Shown here: positions 25,239-36,765 of the stretch, one piece after another
Numbering within the stretch: the stretch's first letter is position 1
Layout of the letters: every line of letters starts with the position of its first letter
Assembly: GCA_025602905.1 (NCBI GenBank)
Contig: JAHLKI010000004.1
Span: 496,001 to 560,000, forward strand
DNA: 64,000 nucleotides
Source: Phlyctochytrium arcticum
Lineage: Eukaryota > Chytridiomycota > Chytridiomycetes > Chytridiales > Chytridiaceae
Direction of reading: 5' to 3'
Translations under genes and position numbers: made by a program
The notes under the pieces: model-generated
Seen by the model: the letters and a program-made list of their open reading frames with translations, nothing else
Database searches by the model: none
What the model was told of the DNA's origin: nothing

Positions 25239-26939
25239 ATGGCCTGCAAGTATGAATTCCCGAGGCACAAAAATCGGCGAGATGTTGCGAGCTTGCTGGA
25301 TAAAAAACCAGAGAAGAAAACTGCAAATCCCTCTGAAACGCTGACTTCGAGCGATTTGCAATTTTGCAAAACTCAGCTTGTTCAAGTAATTGCACAGCCA
25401 CCCGGTATGCCCGACGCGTCAAACTCAATGGCCTCAAAACTGGTATTGTGGCCTTGTCCTGGTCAAAGGCACAACGCGTCGGCAACGGAGGAGAAAGTAT
25501 TGATTTCACTTCACAGCAGCACGGGAAGATATGGAGAGGCATACTGTCGGAGAAAGCAGCTGCGAGCTAAGACAGCGTGTTCCCAAACTGCTATTGTCAT
25601 AGCACAAGACGGTGGCCCGAGAAAGACAAAGACGACGCTCTTAGTGATGCCACCCACTCTTGAACACTCTGCACTGGCCGCCAGTCGTACATCACCCAAT
25701 GTTCGCGGCTCCATAAGGTCCAAGAAGGCCTCTTCCAAAACTCAATCGAGTACTCCACCCACCACCGTCGGACCTCACCGCAATACCCGAGCTTCCCGCG
25801 CCAAACGAAATGTATCTGGAAAGCGACGTCCCATCCAATCCGCAACCTCGAATACAGACTTTAACGAAGTATCAAGAGGATTGATCAGTGGTATCACAAA
25901 CCCCTCACATCCAACAGAAGCAACGTCAAAGCATCCCTCGTATCATTCGACACACGCCTACCATTATGCAACAGCTTTAGCAGATCAAGCGTATCAGGCT
26001 GCACATTTTCTACCGTCTGGGCCGACAGGCCGCAGCATACAACAGCATGCGTCCGGGGAATTACCATGGATCATGCCTACCCCTCAACTGGCACCTACCC
26101 TGGGGACATTGGTTGGAGCGGACTATATACCGCGACGGTATTTGGTCACCAAGTTTCGCAAAATGGGTTATAAATACTTTGGGGACGTGAATTCGGCAGA
26201 TTGCTGGATCGGAGTGTACGGACCTTCGGTCGCGCCCGAGACCCAACCACAAGAAACACCTCAAGATCCAGTTGATGGCACAGATGACTCTACTTCACCA
26301 TTACCTCCACCTGTCTCCTCCCAAGCTCATTCCGATGATAGGCCTTCGTCTCATGTTTTATACGGATTGATACCAGCTCATAGCGCATTTCTATCTGGTT
26401 TGTCTCCCTTTTTCTCAAGATGCCTTTCTTCGGCGCGACGCGATCTTGCCGCCGGAGTTATTCGACCAGTGCCAGGGCCACTCCTACGACTGCACGACCT
26501 CCAGGTTGCCGATTTGAATAACTCCACGGTTACCCACAAGTATCCACTCTATAGACCAACCAATGGCGATGACGCCGACGGCACGGCAACTTCCCCAAAA
26601 CCACATTCCGAAGGAGCTCCTGCATCCTCACATCAGACCGGCCCACTAGTTACCACGCCAGTTCTTCCACACGAAACAGTACCCCTGCCTCATCAAATCT
26701 TTCTGCCCGTCGCTCCTCCATCATGCGAAGCTCTGGTTCCTCTCATTCACTGGCTTTATGTCAAAGACGTGACGGCGCTCCGATCCTTCTTGGCACGGCA
26801 CGATGATACAGCCCCATCGGCAGTCAAAGCAACAGCCCTTTGGCTTGGACTGGACATTGATGCAGAATTCTGGCAAGTCATGGATGGTTGGGAATCGGAT
26901 GTGAAGGAAGGGCGGGTCATCCTAGACGACATGGCCTGA
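25239..26939 (+). CDS. Hypothetical protein with a diverged BTB/POZ-like C-terminus
   Basis: A single open frame of 566 residues from ATG 25239. An alternative start at 25647 is possible, but 136 extra open codons upstream are unlikely by chance. The N-terminal half is basic and Ser/Thr-rich. The C-terminal half holds pieces that recall a BTB fold: VLYGLIPAHSAFLSGLSPFF near residue 373, then EALVPLIHWLYVKD near 500 followed by VKATALWLGL. A long Pro-rich stretch separates the two, so the domain is interrupted or strongly diverged. No Kelch, MATH or zinc-finger partner is seen. Function is unknown. Confidence 0.6.
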   Translation: MACKYEFPRHKNRRDVASLLDKKPEKKTANPSETLTSSDLQFCKTQLVQVIAQPPGMPDASNSMASKLVLWPCPGQRHNASATEEKVLISLHSSTGRYGEAYCRRKQLRAKTACSQTAIVIAQDGGPRKTKTTLLVMPPTLEHSALAASRTSPNVRGSIRSKKASSKTQSSTPPTTVGPHRNTRASRAKRNVSGKRRPIQSATSNTDFNEVSRGLISGITNPSHPTEATSKHPSYHSTHAYHYATALADQAYQAAHFLPSGPTGRSIQQHASGELPWIMPTPQLAPTLGTLVGADYIPRRYLVTKFRKMGYKYFGDVNSADCWIGVYGPSVAPETQPQETPQDPVDGTDDSTSPLPPPVSSQAHSDDRPSSHVLYGLIPAHSAFLSGLSPFFSRCLSSARRDLAAGVIRPVPGPLLRLHDLQVADLNNSTVTHKYPLYRPTNGDDADGTATSPKPHSEGAPASSHQTGPLVTTPVLPHETVPLPHQIFLPVAPPSCEALVPLIHWLYVKDVTALRSFLARHDDTAPSAVKATALWLGLDIDAEFWQVMDGWESDVKEGRVILDDMA

Positions 26940-27504
26940 TTCCCGCGGGGTTTCCTTTGTAAACTATGATACCAAGCGCTTTATCAAGATGCAAAAGTTG
27001 CTGTTCACGATGTAGATGTTTCGACGGATCGACGCAGTAAGTGCTCATGTTTTGACGGATGCACCAACAACATGTATGCTGAACAATTTTTTTCAAACAG
27101 GATTCATATCACTGCTAATGGACACTTTCAGAACTTGAAAAAGGCCCGATCGGGAGCACCAGTGTCTATTTTTTGTGAACACACCCACCGACTATACCGG
27201 TGCAAGGAAGACTGTGTTTCTTTGCAGTGGGACGCGTCAACTTTGAGGTGCATCCGATCTCATTTTCAACTGGGAGTAGATGTGGGGTTTAAATCCATTC
27301 AATGGACAAATATGCATGTACATTTCACTCAATAAAGAAGGCATTATTCATATGGGCAAGACCCCCCAAAATCTCGCTGCGCAACTGCTGCGCGCAATGC
27401 GCAACCAATCACGTGTTGATCCGACGATCGATAATTTCCAGACTTTGTCACCATCATCGTCTGCGTTAATCCACCAGCGATTTGAAGCAGAAAGTGAAAA
27501 CAAT
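26940..27504. other. Upstream region of the phosphoglycerate mutase gene
   Basis: No separate gene is supported. The mutase frame stays open upstream of its canonical start, with an in-frame ATG at 27352. Confidence 0.45.
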
Positions 27505-29294
27505 ATGGCTAAACCCACTCAGAATGCGTGTTTGATTGTCATTGACGGATGGGGTATTTCCCCCGACGGGGATCCCAAGGGAGATGCCATCCGCAATGCC
27601 AAAACTCCCGTGATGTCTGGATTTGAGAAGAATTATCCCTTTGCCGAGCTCGATGCCCACGGTCTGGCCGTTGGACTCCCTGATGGACTTATGGGAAACT
27701 CAGAGGTCGGACATTTGAACATTGGTGCTGGTCGAATTGTGTATCAGGTATTTCATTGTCCTTTTGCACCTGCGTTTGTTTATGTGTGAAATTTAATCAT
27801 GGTTTGTTTTTATAGGATATCGTACGCATTGACCTCTCCATCAAGAACAAGACTTTGGGACAGCAAGAGAACCTTGTCAAAGCCTTCCAGCGCGCAAAGG
27901 ACGGAAATGGTCGCTTGCATCTCCTGGGTTTGGTATCTGATGGAGGCGTCCACTCGCATATCAAGCATCTTTTCGAGATGCTGCGATGCGCAAAGGAAGC
28001 TGGTGTACCAAAGACGTACATTCACTTCATTGGCGATGGTCGGGATACCTCGCCCAAGTCTGCCATCAAGTACCTCCAGGAACTCCTCGACTACATCAAG
28101 GAGCTCCAGTACGGTACGCTGGCAACGCTTGTTGGCCGATACTATGCCATGGACCGTGATAAGCGTTGGGAGCGGATCAAGATTGCCTATGAGGGATTTG
28201 TGCAAGGAGTTGGAGAAAAGACTTCTGACCCTCTCGCGACCATCAAGGCTCGTTACGAGAAAGACGAATCGGATGAGTTCTTCAAGCCCATTATTGTTGA
28301 CGAAGAAGGCCTCATCCGGGACGACGATACTTTGGTCTTTTTCAACTACCGAAGTGATCGTATGCGTGAAATCAGTCAAGCTCTTGGAATTGAAACTCCT
28401 TTTGAGACGTCCAAGAAACCCAAAAACATTGTAAGCTCGGTTGCGCGTCCTGTTATGTCCGACATGTAATGCTTACACCACTCATATCTAGGCTATTACA
28501 ACAATGACACAATATAAGGCAGACTTTCCCTTCCCCGTCATCTTTCCTCCACAAAAAATGACCAACGTCCTCGGAGAATGGCTCGCCGCCCAAAACATTC
28601 CCCAAAGCCATATTGCGGAGACTGAAAAGTACGCCCACGTCACCTTCTTCTTCAACGGCGGAACGGAGGCGCAATACAAATTGGAAGACCGAGAGATGAT
28701 TTCGTCACCAAAAGTTCAGACCTACGACTTGCAGCCCGAGATGAGCGCAATTGAAGTCGCTCAAAAAGTGGCCGAGACGGTTGAATCAAAGAAATATCCG
28801 TTTGTCATGTGCAACTTTGCCCCACCCGACATGGTATGTGGTAGATCTTGCTCGTCCTCGTCGTCAAAAGTATACCTTATTCATTTATAAACGACTATTC
28901 AGGTCGGTCACACTGGCAAATATGAGCAAGCCATCAAGGGCGTGGAAGCTACCGATAAGGGTATTGGAATCATCTATGAGGCCTGCAAGCGTGGCGGATA
29001 CGTTCTGTTTGTGACATCCGACCACGGCAATGCGGAAAAAATGTTTGGCGACGATGGACAACCCCACACGGCGCACACCACGGCAAAGGGTAATGTTTAA
29101 TTTTTGCGTTTGAGTTTGAATACATGTCAAGATATCTAATGATGTTCACAGTTCCCTTTGTGATGACATCCACCAAACATAAATTCATCCCGCACGCTTC
29201 GAGGGCACTTGCCGATGTTGCACCCACGATTCTGGACGTCATGGGCCTGCCTCAACCCGAAGAAATGACGGGTCACTCTCTGCTCCAGAAATAG
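27505..29294 (+). CDS. gpmI: 2,3-bisphosphoglycerate-independent phosphoglycerate mutase
   Basis: Glycolytic and gluconeogenic interconversion of 3- and 2-phosphoglycerate by the Mn-dependent, cofactor-independent enzyme. Exons are 27505-27747, 27816-28430, 28492-28833, 28903-29089 and 29152-29294 (509 residues, normal length). The phosphorylated serine is S66 in [12 protein letters not shown]. Metal-site motifs include [47 protein letters not shown] and HTAHTT. The start at 27505 (MAKPTQ) gives the canonical N-terminus. An in-frame ATG at 27352 would add 51 residues rich in Arg and Gln with few acids, which could act as an organelle signal. Confidence 0.96.
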
Positions 29295-29349
29295 AATCAG
29301 GCGTCAATATATCATCCTTCTTTACGCAATACCAAATAGAATATTGAGA

Positions 29350-30792
29350 TCAGGAGATTGTCAGACTACTTGAGCTTTCTTTGAAACTGAGGACGTTTGG
29401 GCAAATGTACAGTTTATCTCTGCCCACCAATTGGTTCGTGACGGTTGCTGGGTCGGTTCCTTCCGCGTCAATATGCAAAATCATGCACGTTTCTTGAACA
29501 ACGTAAAAACTCATTAACGTCATGAATTGTGATAAACCATTCATTGATCTTGATAACTTACCTGCCTGTCCCGCCATGGTTCGGACAGTCTCTGCCTCAA
29601 ACAAAACTGGAATATCGTCAGCCTTGTATTTCCGTTCGTGGACGCGGAGTAATCGGGCAAAAGTCCCGACGTCTCGTAACAACTGAAACCGTTCTGACTC
29701 TGACGCGAACGAAACCAAAATGATACACTTGTCGCAAAAAGTATGATTAAAACTTTTTGTTGGGCCAGAATGTGAAAGGGTGGAAGGATTATTTACCTGG
29801 TCGGAAATACACGGCTGGGTATAGGGTATAATGCAGGGTCCAGAGGGACTCGGGTGGATCGATGCTGCTTCCGCGGGTGGAGGGGGCACATCTCCCTATA
29901 ATAAGCAATCATTTGAATACAAATCCTTCGCCATCAACTTTCGGAATGTAACAACTGTACCAATGAAGACTCGATCCGCCAATTATCCCTCTCTTTGTTA
30001 GTTGAAAAATCATACAGATCGTCCCATTTGTTCCCCAGAAGCGGCAGATGGAGGAGTCTCAATTGTTCTATACAAACCCCCAAAAAAAGTCAAAATGCAT
30101 GATTGCTTTGCGTGCATTTGTTTGATGGGTGTACCTTCGAGTCCATCGTAGTAGTACCGGAAACAGGAAAAGGAGAGGTTGGAACTGGTCTCGATGATGG
30201 GTTGAGTAGAGACGTAGAGGGAAATTTGGAGGCGGTGGCAGTTCCTTGTTCTAATTCCGGACAAATGAGACTCCCATATTCATATGTTGGGTAATTTGTT
30301 TTTTTTACCGAAATTGACGAGAGGCAGAAATGATGGTACAGTCTGTACAATCCCGAATAAACACGCTTCCGTCGCAGGGGCCCATGAGGATACAGCAGTC
30401 TGAACAGTTGTCGACTGTGACTTGGGCTGTGGATTCAAATATGAAGATATTCGATTTCTGTTTTGCATGTCAATTTTGAGGGAAATGTCAAATGAAAATG
30501 AATGGGGTTTTACCTGACAGTCCGCTATAGAGATGGGAGCGCCTGGGGGGAGACTTCCTGGTAATCTACAAACATTGTCTTCACTCAGATTTTGTATCTC
30601 CAAATCGCTGGGATCAAAATGGGGTTTGGATTTGATGATGATGGATGGTGCTGTGATGGCCACGGGGATGAAATCTGCGGTTTGAGGTGTTGCTGCGGGT
30701 TTCTCATCTGCGGATTTTTTTTTGGATTTCCTCTTTTTGAGGGGAAAACAGCTGAATAGGGAGGATACCCATGTGCGAAGTCGAGTGAACAT
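29350..30792 (-). CDS. RP2: RP2 orthologue (TBCC-domain ARL3 GAP)
   Basis: In animals RP2 is the GTPase-activating protein of ARL3 and helps deliver lipidated proteins to cilia. Exons on the minus strand are 30792-30514, 30457-30309, 30250-30135, 30067-29961, 29895-29797, 29727-29562 and 29492-29350. They give 352 residues, against 350 in human RP2. After a basic N-terminus (FPLKKRKSKKK), DPSDLEIQNLSEDNVCRLPG leads into the beta-helix TBCC domain (NIFIFESTAQVTVDNC, GPCDGSVFIRDC). The GAP signature SRQFRTRNC follows; R143 aligns with the catalytic arginine and Q141 is also kept. TQPIIETSSNLSFSC is the conserved ARL3-facing segment. The C-terminal half corresponds to the NDK-like domain. There is no MGC myristoylation start, so membrane attachment must differ, or an upstream exon is missed. 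The 69-nt last intron is in frame and could be read through. Confidence 0.9.
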
Positions 30793-31199
30793 GTTGATAC
30801 ACGCGGAAAGGCACGACGCGTCGCGCGCCCAGAATGACAGTTGAATATAATGATGGGGATGGACACCAAGAACTACGATATCGATACTATGAAAGCAGGT
30901 ACATCGACGTATCAATGGCTATTAGTTTTCCCATATTTTTGGTACAATTCTTTTTGGGGAGCAGAATTTTGATTATTCATGTTGGCTGATGACATGGGAA
31001 AATGAGAAATGATATCTTCTACTTTTCAGAACCACTCCAGCTCATAAATATGCACATAGGTAGAGCGAGAACCATTCTATGGAACATTTTGAAGCATTTC
31101 AAAGTATTATATTTCCTTTCTGATGCGAAAAAAACGTAAAAGTGTATGTACATATGGCGTTGGCGTGCGTGAGAATATGGGTGAGTAGGAGAGGACCAA
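30793..31199. other. Upstream region of RP2
   Basis: This lies between the RP2 start and the stop of the DJ-1/PfpI gene; both genes are on the minus strand. AT-rich. The RP2 frame stays open upstream of ATG 30792 but without another in-frame ATG. Confidence 0.45.
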
Positions 31200-32016
31200 T
31201 TAAGAAGCTTCCAGCATCTCTACAAACTTTGCACCCAATTGATCTACACTAGTGGGTCCCTGTCCGCTAACCAGCTCTCGATCAACTACGACTTTGGGCA
31301 TCAGTGGCAGGGGTGCAACTTGCACATCCAAGCCCGCTTCCCGCAAAGCGTCTTCCACCTTTCGGACCTTGCCGCCCCACATCCAATCATTCAAGACCTC
31401 TTCCTTGTTGGCGTAGCACGTTACTTTATACCCTTGGTAAGGATAGGACTGGTTGGGGCCACATCCCAATGCCGACAGTAGGGCGATAGGTCCATGGCAA
31501 ATGACGGCCGTTGGTTTCTGGGCGGTGTGAAAGTAAGTGAGGATGCGTCCGAGGTTGGGGTCGGTGCCGAGATCCGTCACGGGAGCGTGGCCACCCGGCA
31601 CAAAGACTCCGGCAAATGTGGCAAGTTCTTCGGTGGTAATGGAAGCAAATGTTTTGGGATGGGAGAAATTGGCCTTGATTTTCATGGAGTCAATCAGGGA
31701 TTTTTCCTTTTGGAGTTCAGCGGATGAAAGAAACCAGATGGCTGAGTCTGTGAAAATCGGTCAGATATGGACTAGACATTGATGGCGGTAATTTCTCAAA
31801 CGTACCAGACATGGGATCCATTTTAGGCTCCTCGCCCGAAGGATTCGCGAATATAGGCTCATATCCAGCCTGCAACAATCGCAAGAGGGGCATGCCGACT
31901 TCTTTCAGGAAAAAGCCGGTGGGATGCGCATCAATGGAGCCATCCTTCTTATGAACATCAATGTGGTCGGCGGCGGAGAGGATAATCAGCACTTTCTTGC
32001 TGTGGGTGACTGGCAT
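31200..32016 (-). CDS. DJ-1/PfpI family protein (HSP31-like glutamine amidotransferase fold)
   Basis: Two exons on the minus strand, 32016-31806 and 31747-31200, split by a 58-nt intron, give 252 residues. The class I glutamine-amidotransferase-like fold is shown by KVLIILSAAD at the N-terminus, E39 in TGFFLKEVGMP, FVPGGHAP, and the nucleophile elbow AVICHGPIALL with C154. Family members act as glyoxalase III-like or deglycase-type stress proteins or holding chaperones. Which activity applies here cannot be told from sequence. No signal peptide; probably cytosolic. Confidence 0.88.
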
Positions 32017-33383
32017 ACTTGGATTTGCTGTGGTGATTCGATTTCGTTATAGGTAAAGTGGTTTTAAGTGAGGATAACTTTTGCAGGGATAAATATGTGC
32101 GAGTTCTTCTCTGAATTTATAGGAAATTTTACGGCTGCCAATATGTCAGAGTTTGTTCATTCGCGATTCACGAGCTTTGACGTCACATAGGATCTCGGCG
32201 GCCATTAGATAAAACCTTTTCCCCACCTTTTCCCAGATGTGAATTATCATTTTATCATTGGTGGCTTTATCATTCAGGACCATGTACATTTAATCAATCA
32301 GAAGGGAAAAATCAACGAGCATAAAAAATGGTCTTGTGGGGAGTGCATATGAGGTGCGTATGGCTGACTGACCAGCTCGGAGGAGCAGCATACGCGACAA
32401 CGCTGCTCTTGGTGGTCGCCTCTGCACATCAGACATTTTTTTCATGTTCTCCCATGCGTGCATTTACTCGAGTATGTCCAAAATGAAAGCTATTAGAACG
32501 GTCTGTGTTGGAAACTACCAAAAAATCACCAGGAACCACCATGTATATGCCCCCAATTACCTTTCCCACGCCGATCAGGTTAATAGCAGCAGTCCTCTCG
32601 TCCCAGAGTATCTTCCTTTGGTAGCAGAAGATGCTCCAAAGGACGAGACAAACGTTGACGCAGCAAAATCACTGCTGACATTTCGACATTTATGTTCAAT
32701 ATTGGATAAAACTTGTCTTGAACAAGGGCGCAAGAAAGAGAATCGCGCAGCACTACAAACTATAGTCGTGCTCCAAGCCTGAAGAGTCCAAGCTACGATG
32801 CTGATGTACCGGAGAGAGTGGAAAAAGGTGGGTGGAACTCGTAGCACTGTATGGCGCATCAGAGGGCTCACTCGAGAACCTCTTCGTGCCTGACTTCTTC
32901 TTGTTTGCTCGTTTTGCTGTCATCGTGAGAGAGACAGCCATCATTGTTCTCTTTGCCGGGATTATCTGGCACTTTTTCCTTGTTTTTGATTCTTAGTTTG
33001 GCCTCCTTGCATTTTGCCATGTTGGCTAGTTGAGCTTCCTTGCTTTTCCTGCTGACCCTCTTCTTGGTAAACTCCTTCACATGCCCTTGATCTGTCCGGA
33101 TGTATTTGCCGGACTCACATTTCCCTCCGGATCGAGTCCGTCGTCACTCGCCGCGTATTTTGTCCACTTTGTCCACTCACCGGTCGTCCATCCAGGCGTC
33201 CATCGTTGATGTTGCTCAATCTTGGAGTCAAAATTTCAAGATTGACACTTTACCGGCAAGAGGCGCAGTTTTCTTATTGCCGTGGCAACAAGTCGACCAT
33301 AGGAAGATATCTCGTCACTCCACAAAAACAATAATTCCGCTCTGTCAAAAGTTTGGAAGATCCAAGACACAAGACACAAAAAA
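32017..33383. other. Intergenic stretch with unsupported small frames
   Basis: Two small frames were considered. A plus-strand frame at 32444-32782 (112 codons, ATG) has no recognisable domain. A minus-strand Lys-rich frame at 32868-33080 stays open further upstream but has no ATG start. The latter (with KEFTKKRVSRKSKEAQ) could be a remnant of a larger coding sequence. The last 300 nt are the TOM22 promoter. Confidence 0.35.
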
Positions 33384-33982
33384 ATGGTTGAACTTGCCGA
33401 ACTCGCCGAACTCGAGGCTGAAATCCAGGGCGCCGCCGACGCCGAAGAAGAGCTCATCACAAGTCTGGAAGAGGACGACAGCGACTCTCAGTACGAGGAC
33501 GAGGAGGAGGATGCCTTGATAGTGACAAAGGGTCTGGACAACGACTTTGGCTTTGACGATGATGATGAGGAGGAGGAAGACGACTTGGTCGATGAATCTC
33601 TATTGGAGCGGATATCAGCACTGGTTGATGTTATCCCACCAACAACTCGACAGCGGGTGGTATCCTCAGTAAAGAACGTCGTACGGACTACCTGGACCGC
33701 TGCAGAGTGGGCTGGCAGTGCGGCCTGGGTTGTAGCGACTGCCGCCATGTTGGTCGGTTTGCCAGTGGCTTTGGAGCTGGAGCGCGAACAGTTTGTCTTC
33801 CAGCAGGAGGCCCAGATGCGCGCACAACAGCAGCAAGCACAACAGGTAAGCTTGACTGGATCCCTCATCCAAACCCACAGGTTCTGATCATGATACTCTA
33901 TTTACAGATGGTTCAGCCCGGTATGGGAGTCCCAGGAGTGCCCGGTGCTCCACCTATGCCCAGTATCCCCGTGAAAGCATGA
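33384..33982 (+). CDS. TOM22: Mitochondrial import receptor subunit TOM22
   Basis: Central receptor and organiser of the outer-membrane TOM translocase. Exons are 33384-33845 and 33908-33982 (178 residues). The acidic N-terminal cytosolic domain (EEDDSDSQYEDEEEDAL, DDDDEEEEDDL) is followed by the family block DESLLERISALVDVIPP, an amphipathic stretch and one transmembrane helix (AAWVVATAAMLVGLPVAL). A short intermembrane-space tail rich in Gln, Pro, Gly and Met completes it. Length, single tail-proximal helix and acidic patch all match TOM22. The start is ATG 33384 in an A-rich context. Confidence 0.92.
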
Positions 33983-34163
33983 AGCATCCACTAGTTCATT
34001 CATAATCCGTCACACTACACAATTTTTTATATATATCATTTTCAACAGCCAGAAGTCAAAACAGCGTTTGATCATATTTTCCCGATACCCAAGCTTGTTG
34101 CTCTAGGGAAGGCAGCTGGTGAAAAACACCTGCGGTAGCCTACTATCGCAGGACAAATATGAA

Positions 34164-35185
34164 CTATTTTACATCGAATTCTCGGACTTTTGAAGTCATC
34201 AAAAGCCCAATGATCAGTCCAAACAAACCGATAATGGAACCAAAGATTTCAATCACCAGCACTTTGACAAACAGCTGGGCATCCGCCGCGTCCGCGGTAG
34301 CGCATGTCGCGCCTGTTATGCCAACAGCGATGCCGCAAAACAGATTTGCAAACCCGACAGTCAGTCCACCCCAAAACAAAGAGTAACCTGCACAAAACGC
34401 GTAAGCCATACATCCACATTTGCAGCCAAAGGTCAGTTCTACTCACCAGCGTAATAGGCAGAACGCGTGTACTCCATTCCAGGTTGAAGCTCGGCATCAT
34501 TCAGCTTTGATGAGAATACGATCGCAATAATCAGGCCATAAATGGCTACAACTTCACAAAAGATGATACTGCAGAGTTTTCGCAACATGAGAAATACAAA
34601 TCGCATAACACGTAGAAGATCATGCCATACCTAATGAGATTTTTGGTGCGGATCCGGGGAGTGCGTACAGCAGCACCCAGTAAACTTGCTCCAGTGATAT
34701 AAATTCCCCTAAAAGGTTGGTGATTCAGTACGACAAAGCGCTAATACACGTGAATGATTGCAAACCCACCATCCGGCTCCTACAACACTCAGGCCCACCG
34801 TCATGGCAGTCCCCATCAACGCCCACATGTACGGTGAGGTATCCGTCAAGAATTTCCCAACATTAAATTGCTCTCCGTTGCCCGTGAATACCAGGTTCAG
34901 AAAGACGACCAGTGCAAAAAGTGCCACCAGATACGCGACAAACGACTGCTTTGAATAGTATGAATAGTACCCCATCTTGGTGTAAGGCGCCGGGGGTGGA
35001 ATGGGTTGGGGATCGCCGGACTCGGAATAAAAGCGGTTTCCGCGTTCTCTGCGGGGAAATCCAGGGACAAAGGCGGCCCCAGTCGATCTGGATTGGTGAG
35101 AAGTTAATAGAAGCGGGTAGGCCTCGTTATTGTCAAGATCCTCAGAAGAAGCGTTTGACGAAAGCCCTCGACCCCTTCTTAACAT
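34164..35185 (-). CDS. VMA16: V-type ATPase proteolipid subunit c''
   Basis: Membrane rotor subunit of the vacuolar proton pump. Exons on the minus strand are 35185-34770, 34708-34631, 34568-34447 and 34387-34164 (279 residues). The family core is unmistakable: [58 protein letters not shown] with the proton-carrying Glu in FCEVV, and [23 protein letters not shown]. It ends in [19 protein letters not shown]. Relative to yeast Vma16 the N-terminus is extended by about 70 hydrophilic residues before [11 protein letters not shown]. An internal ATG there could be an alternative start. It faces NBP35 across a 314-nt divergent promoter. Confidence 0.95.
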
Positions 35186-35499
35186 AGGCTAGTGCAGGTC
35201 AACCGCATGCAACAGAAGGCGCGTGGCGGCACAACTTGTCTTGCTGCCGACAACCCTCAGTTTTTAGCGGATCGTTGGTGGAGCTGTCCCGTATATATAG
35301 CGCGCAAGAATCCTGTGTGATTGGTTTTTGACGATGGCCTTGGGGTGTTGAATGTTGAGCTTGCTCATTGCGTTCATAAGCGCGGGCACAAGCCACACGA
35401 CAGCTCCCGCTGCATTTGAAATTTATGACCTGCGACATTTGAAATTTCAACTGCATAAATCCAAGAGTTTTACTGGGACAAACATATATATCTATCTAA
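35186..35499. promoter_or_regulatory. Divergent promoter of VMA16 and NBP35, with TATA-like element
   Basis: The 314 nt between the start codons of two divergent genes must hold both promoters. TATATATAG at 35292-35300 lies about 107 nt upstream of the minus-strand start and about 200 nt upstream of the plus-strand start. I cannot say which gene it serves. Confidence 0.4.
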
Positions 35500-36765
35500 A
35501 TGGCACCACCACCACGAACCGAAGACAATGTGCCAGAGGATGCACCAGAACACTGTCCAGGCACTGAAAGTGATCAGGCCGGAAAAGGTTTGCGGACCTG
35601 CCCTTTGTTTACACTGAACCGTTCATTAACACTCACGACTCTGTAAACCAGCCGACTCGTGTGCCGGATGTCCCAATCAGCAAGCATGTTCAACCGCACC
35701 AAAAGGCCCTGACCCAGCTGTAGCACTTATAAAAGATCGATTGTCCGGGGTAAAGCGCAAAATTCTGGTCCTATCGGGGAAAGGAGGAGTGGGCAAGAGT
35801 ACCTTTACCACAAATCTGGCATTTGCACTCTCTCTAGACCAAAGCATCCAAGTAAGCACCACATCCCCAACCACCTCTATCATTTGACTCTAAAGTGCCA
35901 CATTGTTTTAGGTTGGAATCATGGACATCGATATTACCGGACCTTCTTTGCCCAAAATGACTGGATTGGAAGGTGAAACAATACATCAGAGTAACTCGGG
36001 CTGGTCTCCTGTTTATGTTGCCGACAATCTTGGGGTCATGTCCATTGGCTTCATGCTCGAAAATCCAGATGATGCAGTCATCTGGCGTGGTCCCAAAAAG
36101 AATGGTACGGACGGAAACTGCGAATCATTCATGATACATATTGTGTACTTATATGAATCACAGGGATCATCAAACAGTTCCTGAAAGACGTGGATTGGGG
36201 CCAGCTCGACTTTTTGATTGTGGACACACCTCCCGGAACGTCTGATGAGCACCTCTCGGCAGTTCAATATATGAAGGAAGCGGGTATAGACGGCGCCATA
36301 ATAGTGACAACACCCCAGGAGCTTTCTCTCCAAGATGTGCGAAAAGAAATCAATTTCTGCAAAAAGGTCAAGATTCCCATCCTCGGCGTCGTGGAGAATA
36401 TGAGTGGATTTGTGTGCCCAAGCTGCACAAATGTGTCTCAAATATTTGCGCCTAATACCGGTGGTGCTCAGCGGATGGCCTTGGATACTTCCGTACCCTA
36501 CTTGGGTGCCATTCCACTTGACCCGCGGATTGGTATGTCCGAATGGCTGGCCTTATTTATTCTTCCTCGCGGCTAAATGTTTGTTCTAAGGGCAATCGTG
36601 CGATCTGGGAGAATCCTTTTTGGACATGTATCCTGACTCAGCGGCTACACAAGCATACCTGGCCATCATTGAAAGTGAGTTCATTTCCAAAAATTGTCGA
36701 AAACCAGCGCATTAATTTTTCGAATGGCAGAGTTTAAGCTCTCTTTGCCCTCCGTGATACAATAA
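35500..36765 (+). CDS. NBP35: Cytosolic Fe-S cluster assembly factor NBP35
   Basis: P-loop scaffold ATPase of the cytosolic iron-sulfur assembly pathway; partners with Cfd1. Exons are 35500-35587, 35652-35851, 35912-36104, 36164-36532, 36591-36674 and 36731-36765 (322 residues). The N-terminal cluster ligands C19, C33, C36 and C42 fit the NBP35 spacing (C-x13-C-x2-C-x5-C) and separate it from Cfd1. The deviant Walker A is [26 protein letters not shown] and the C-terminal CxxC in VCPSCTN are also present. The last coding exon is only 35 nt. Confidence 0.96.

Noticed and set aside
24819..25385. 188-codon minus-strand frame
   Set aside because: Crosses the divergent promoter and the start of the plus-strand gene; no domain or conserved pattern.
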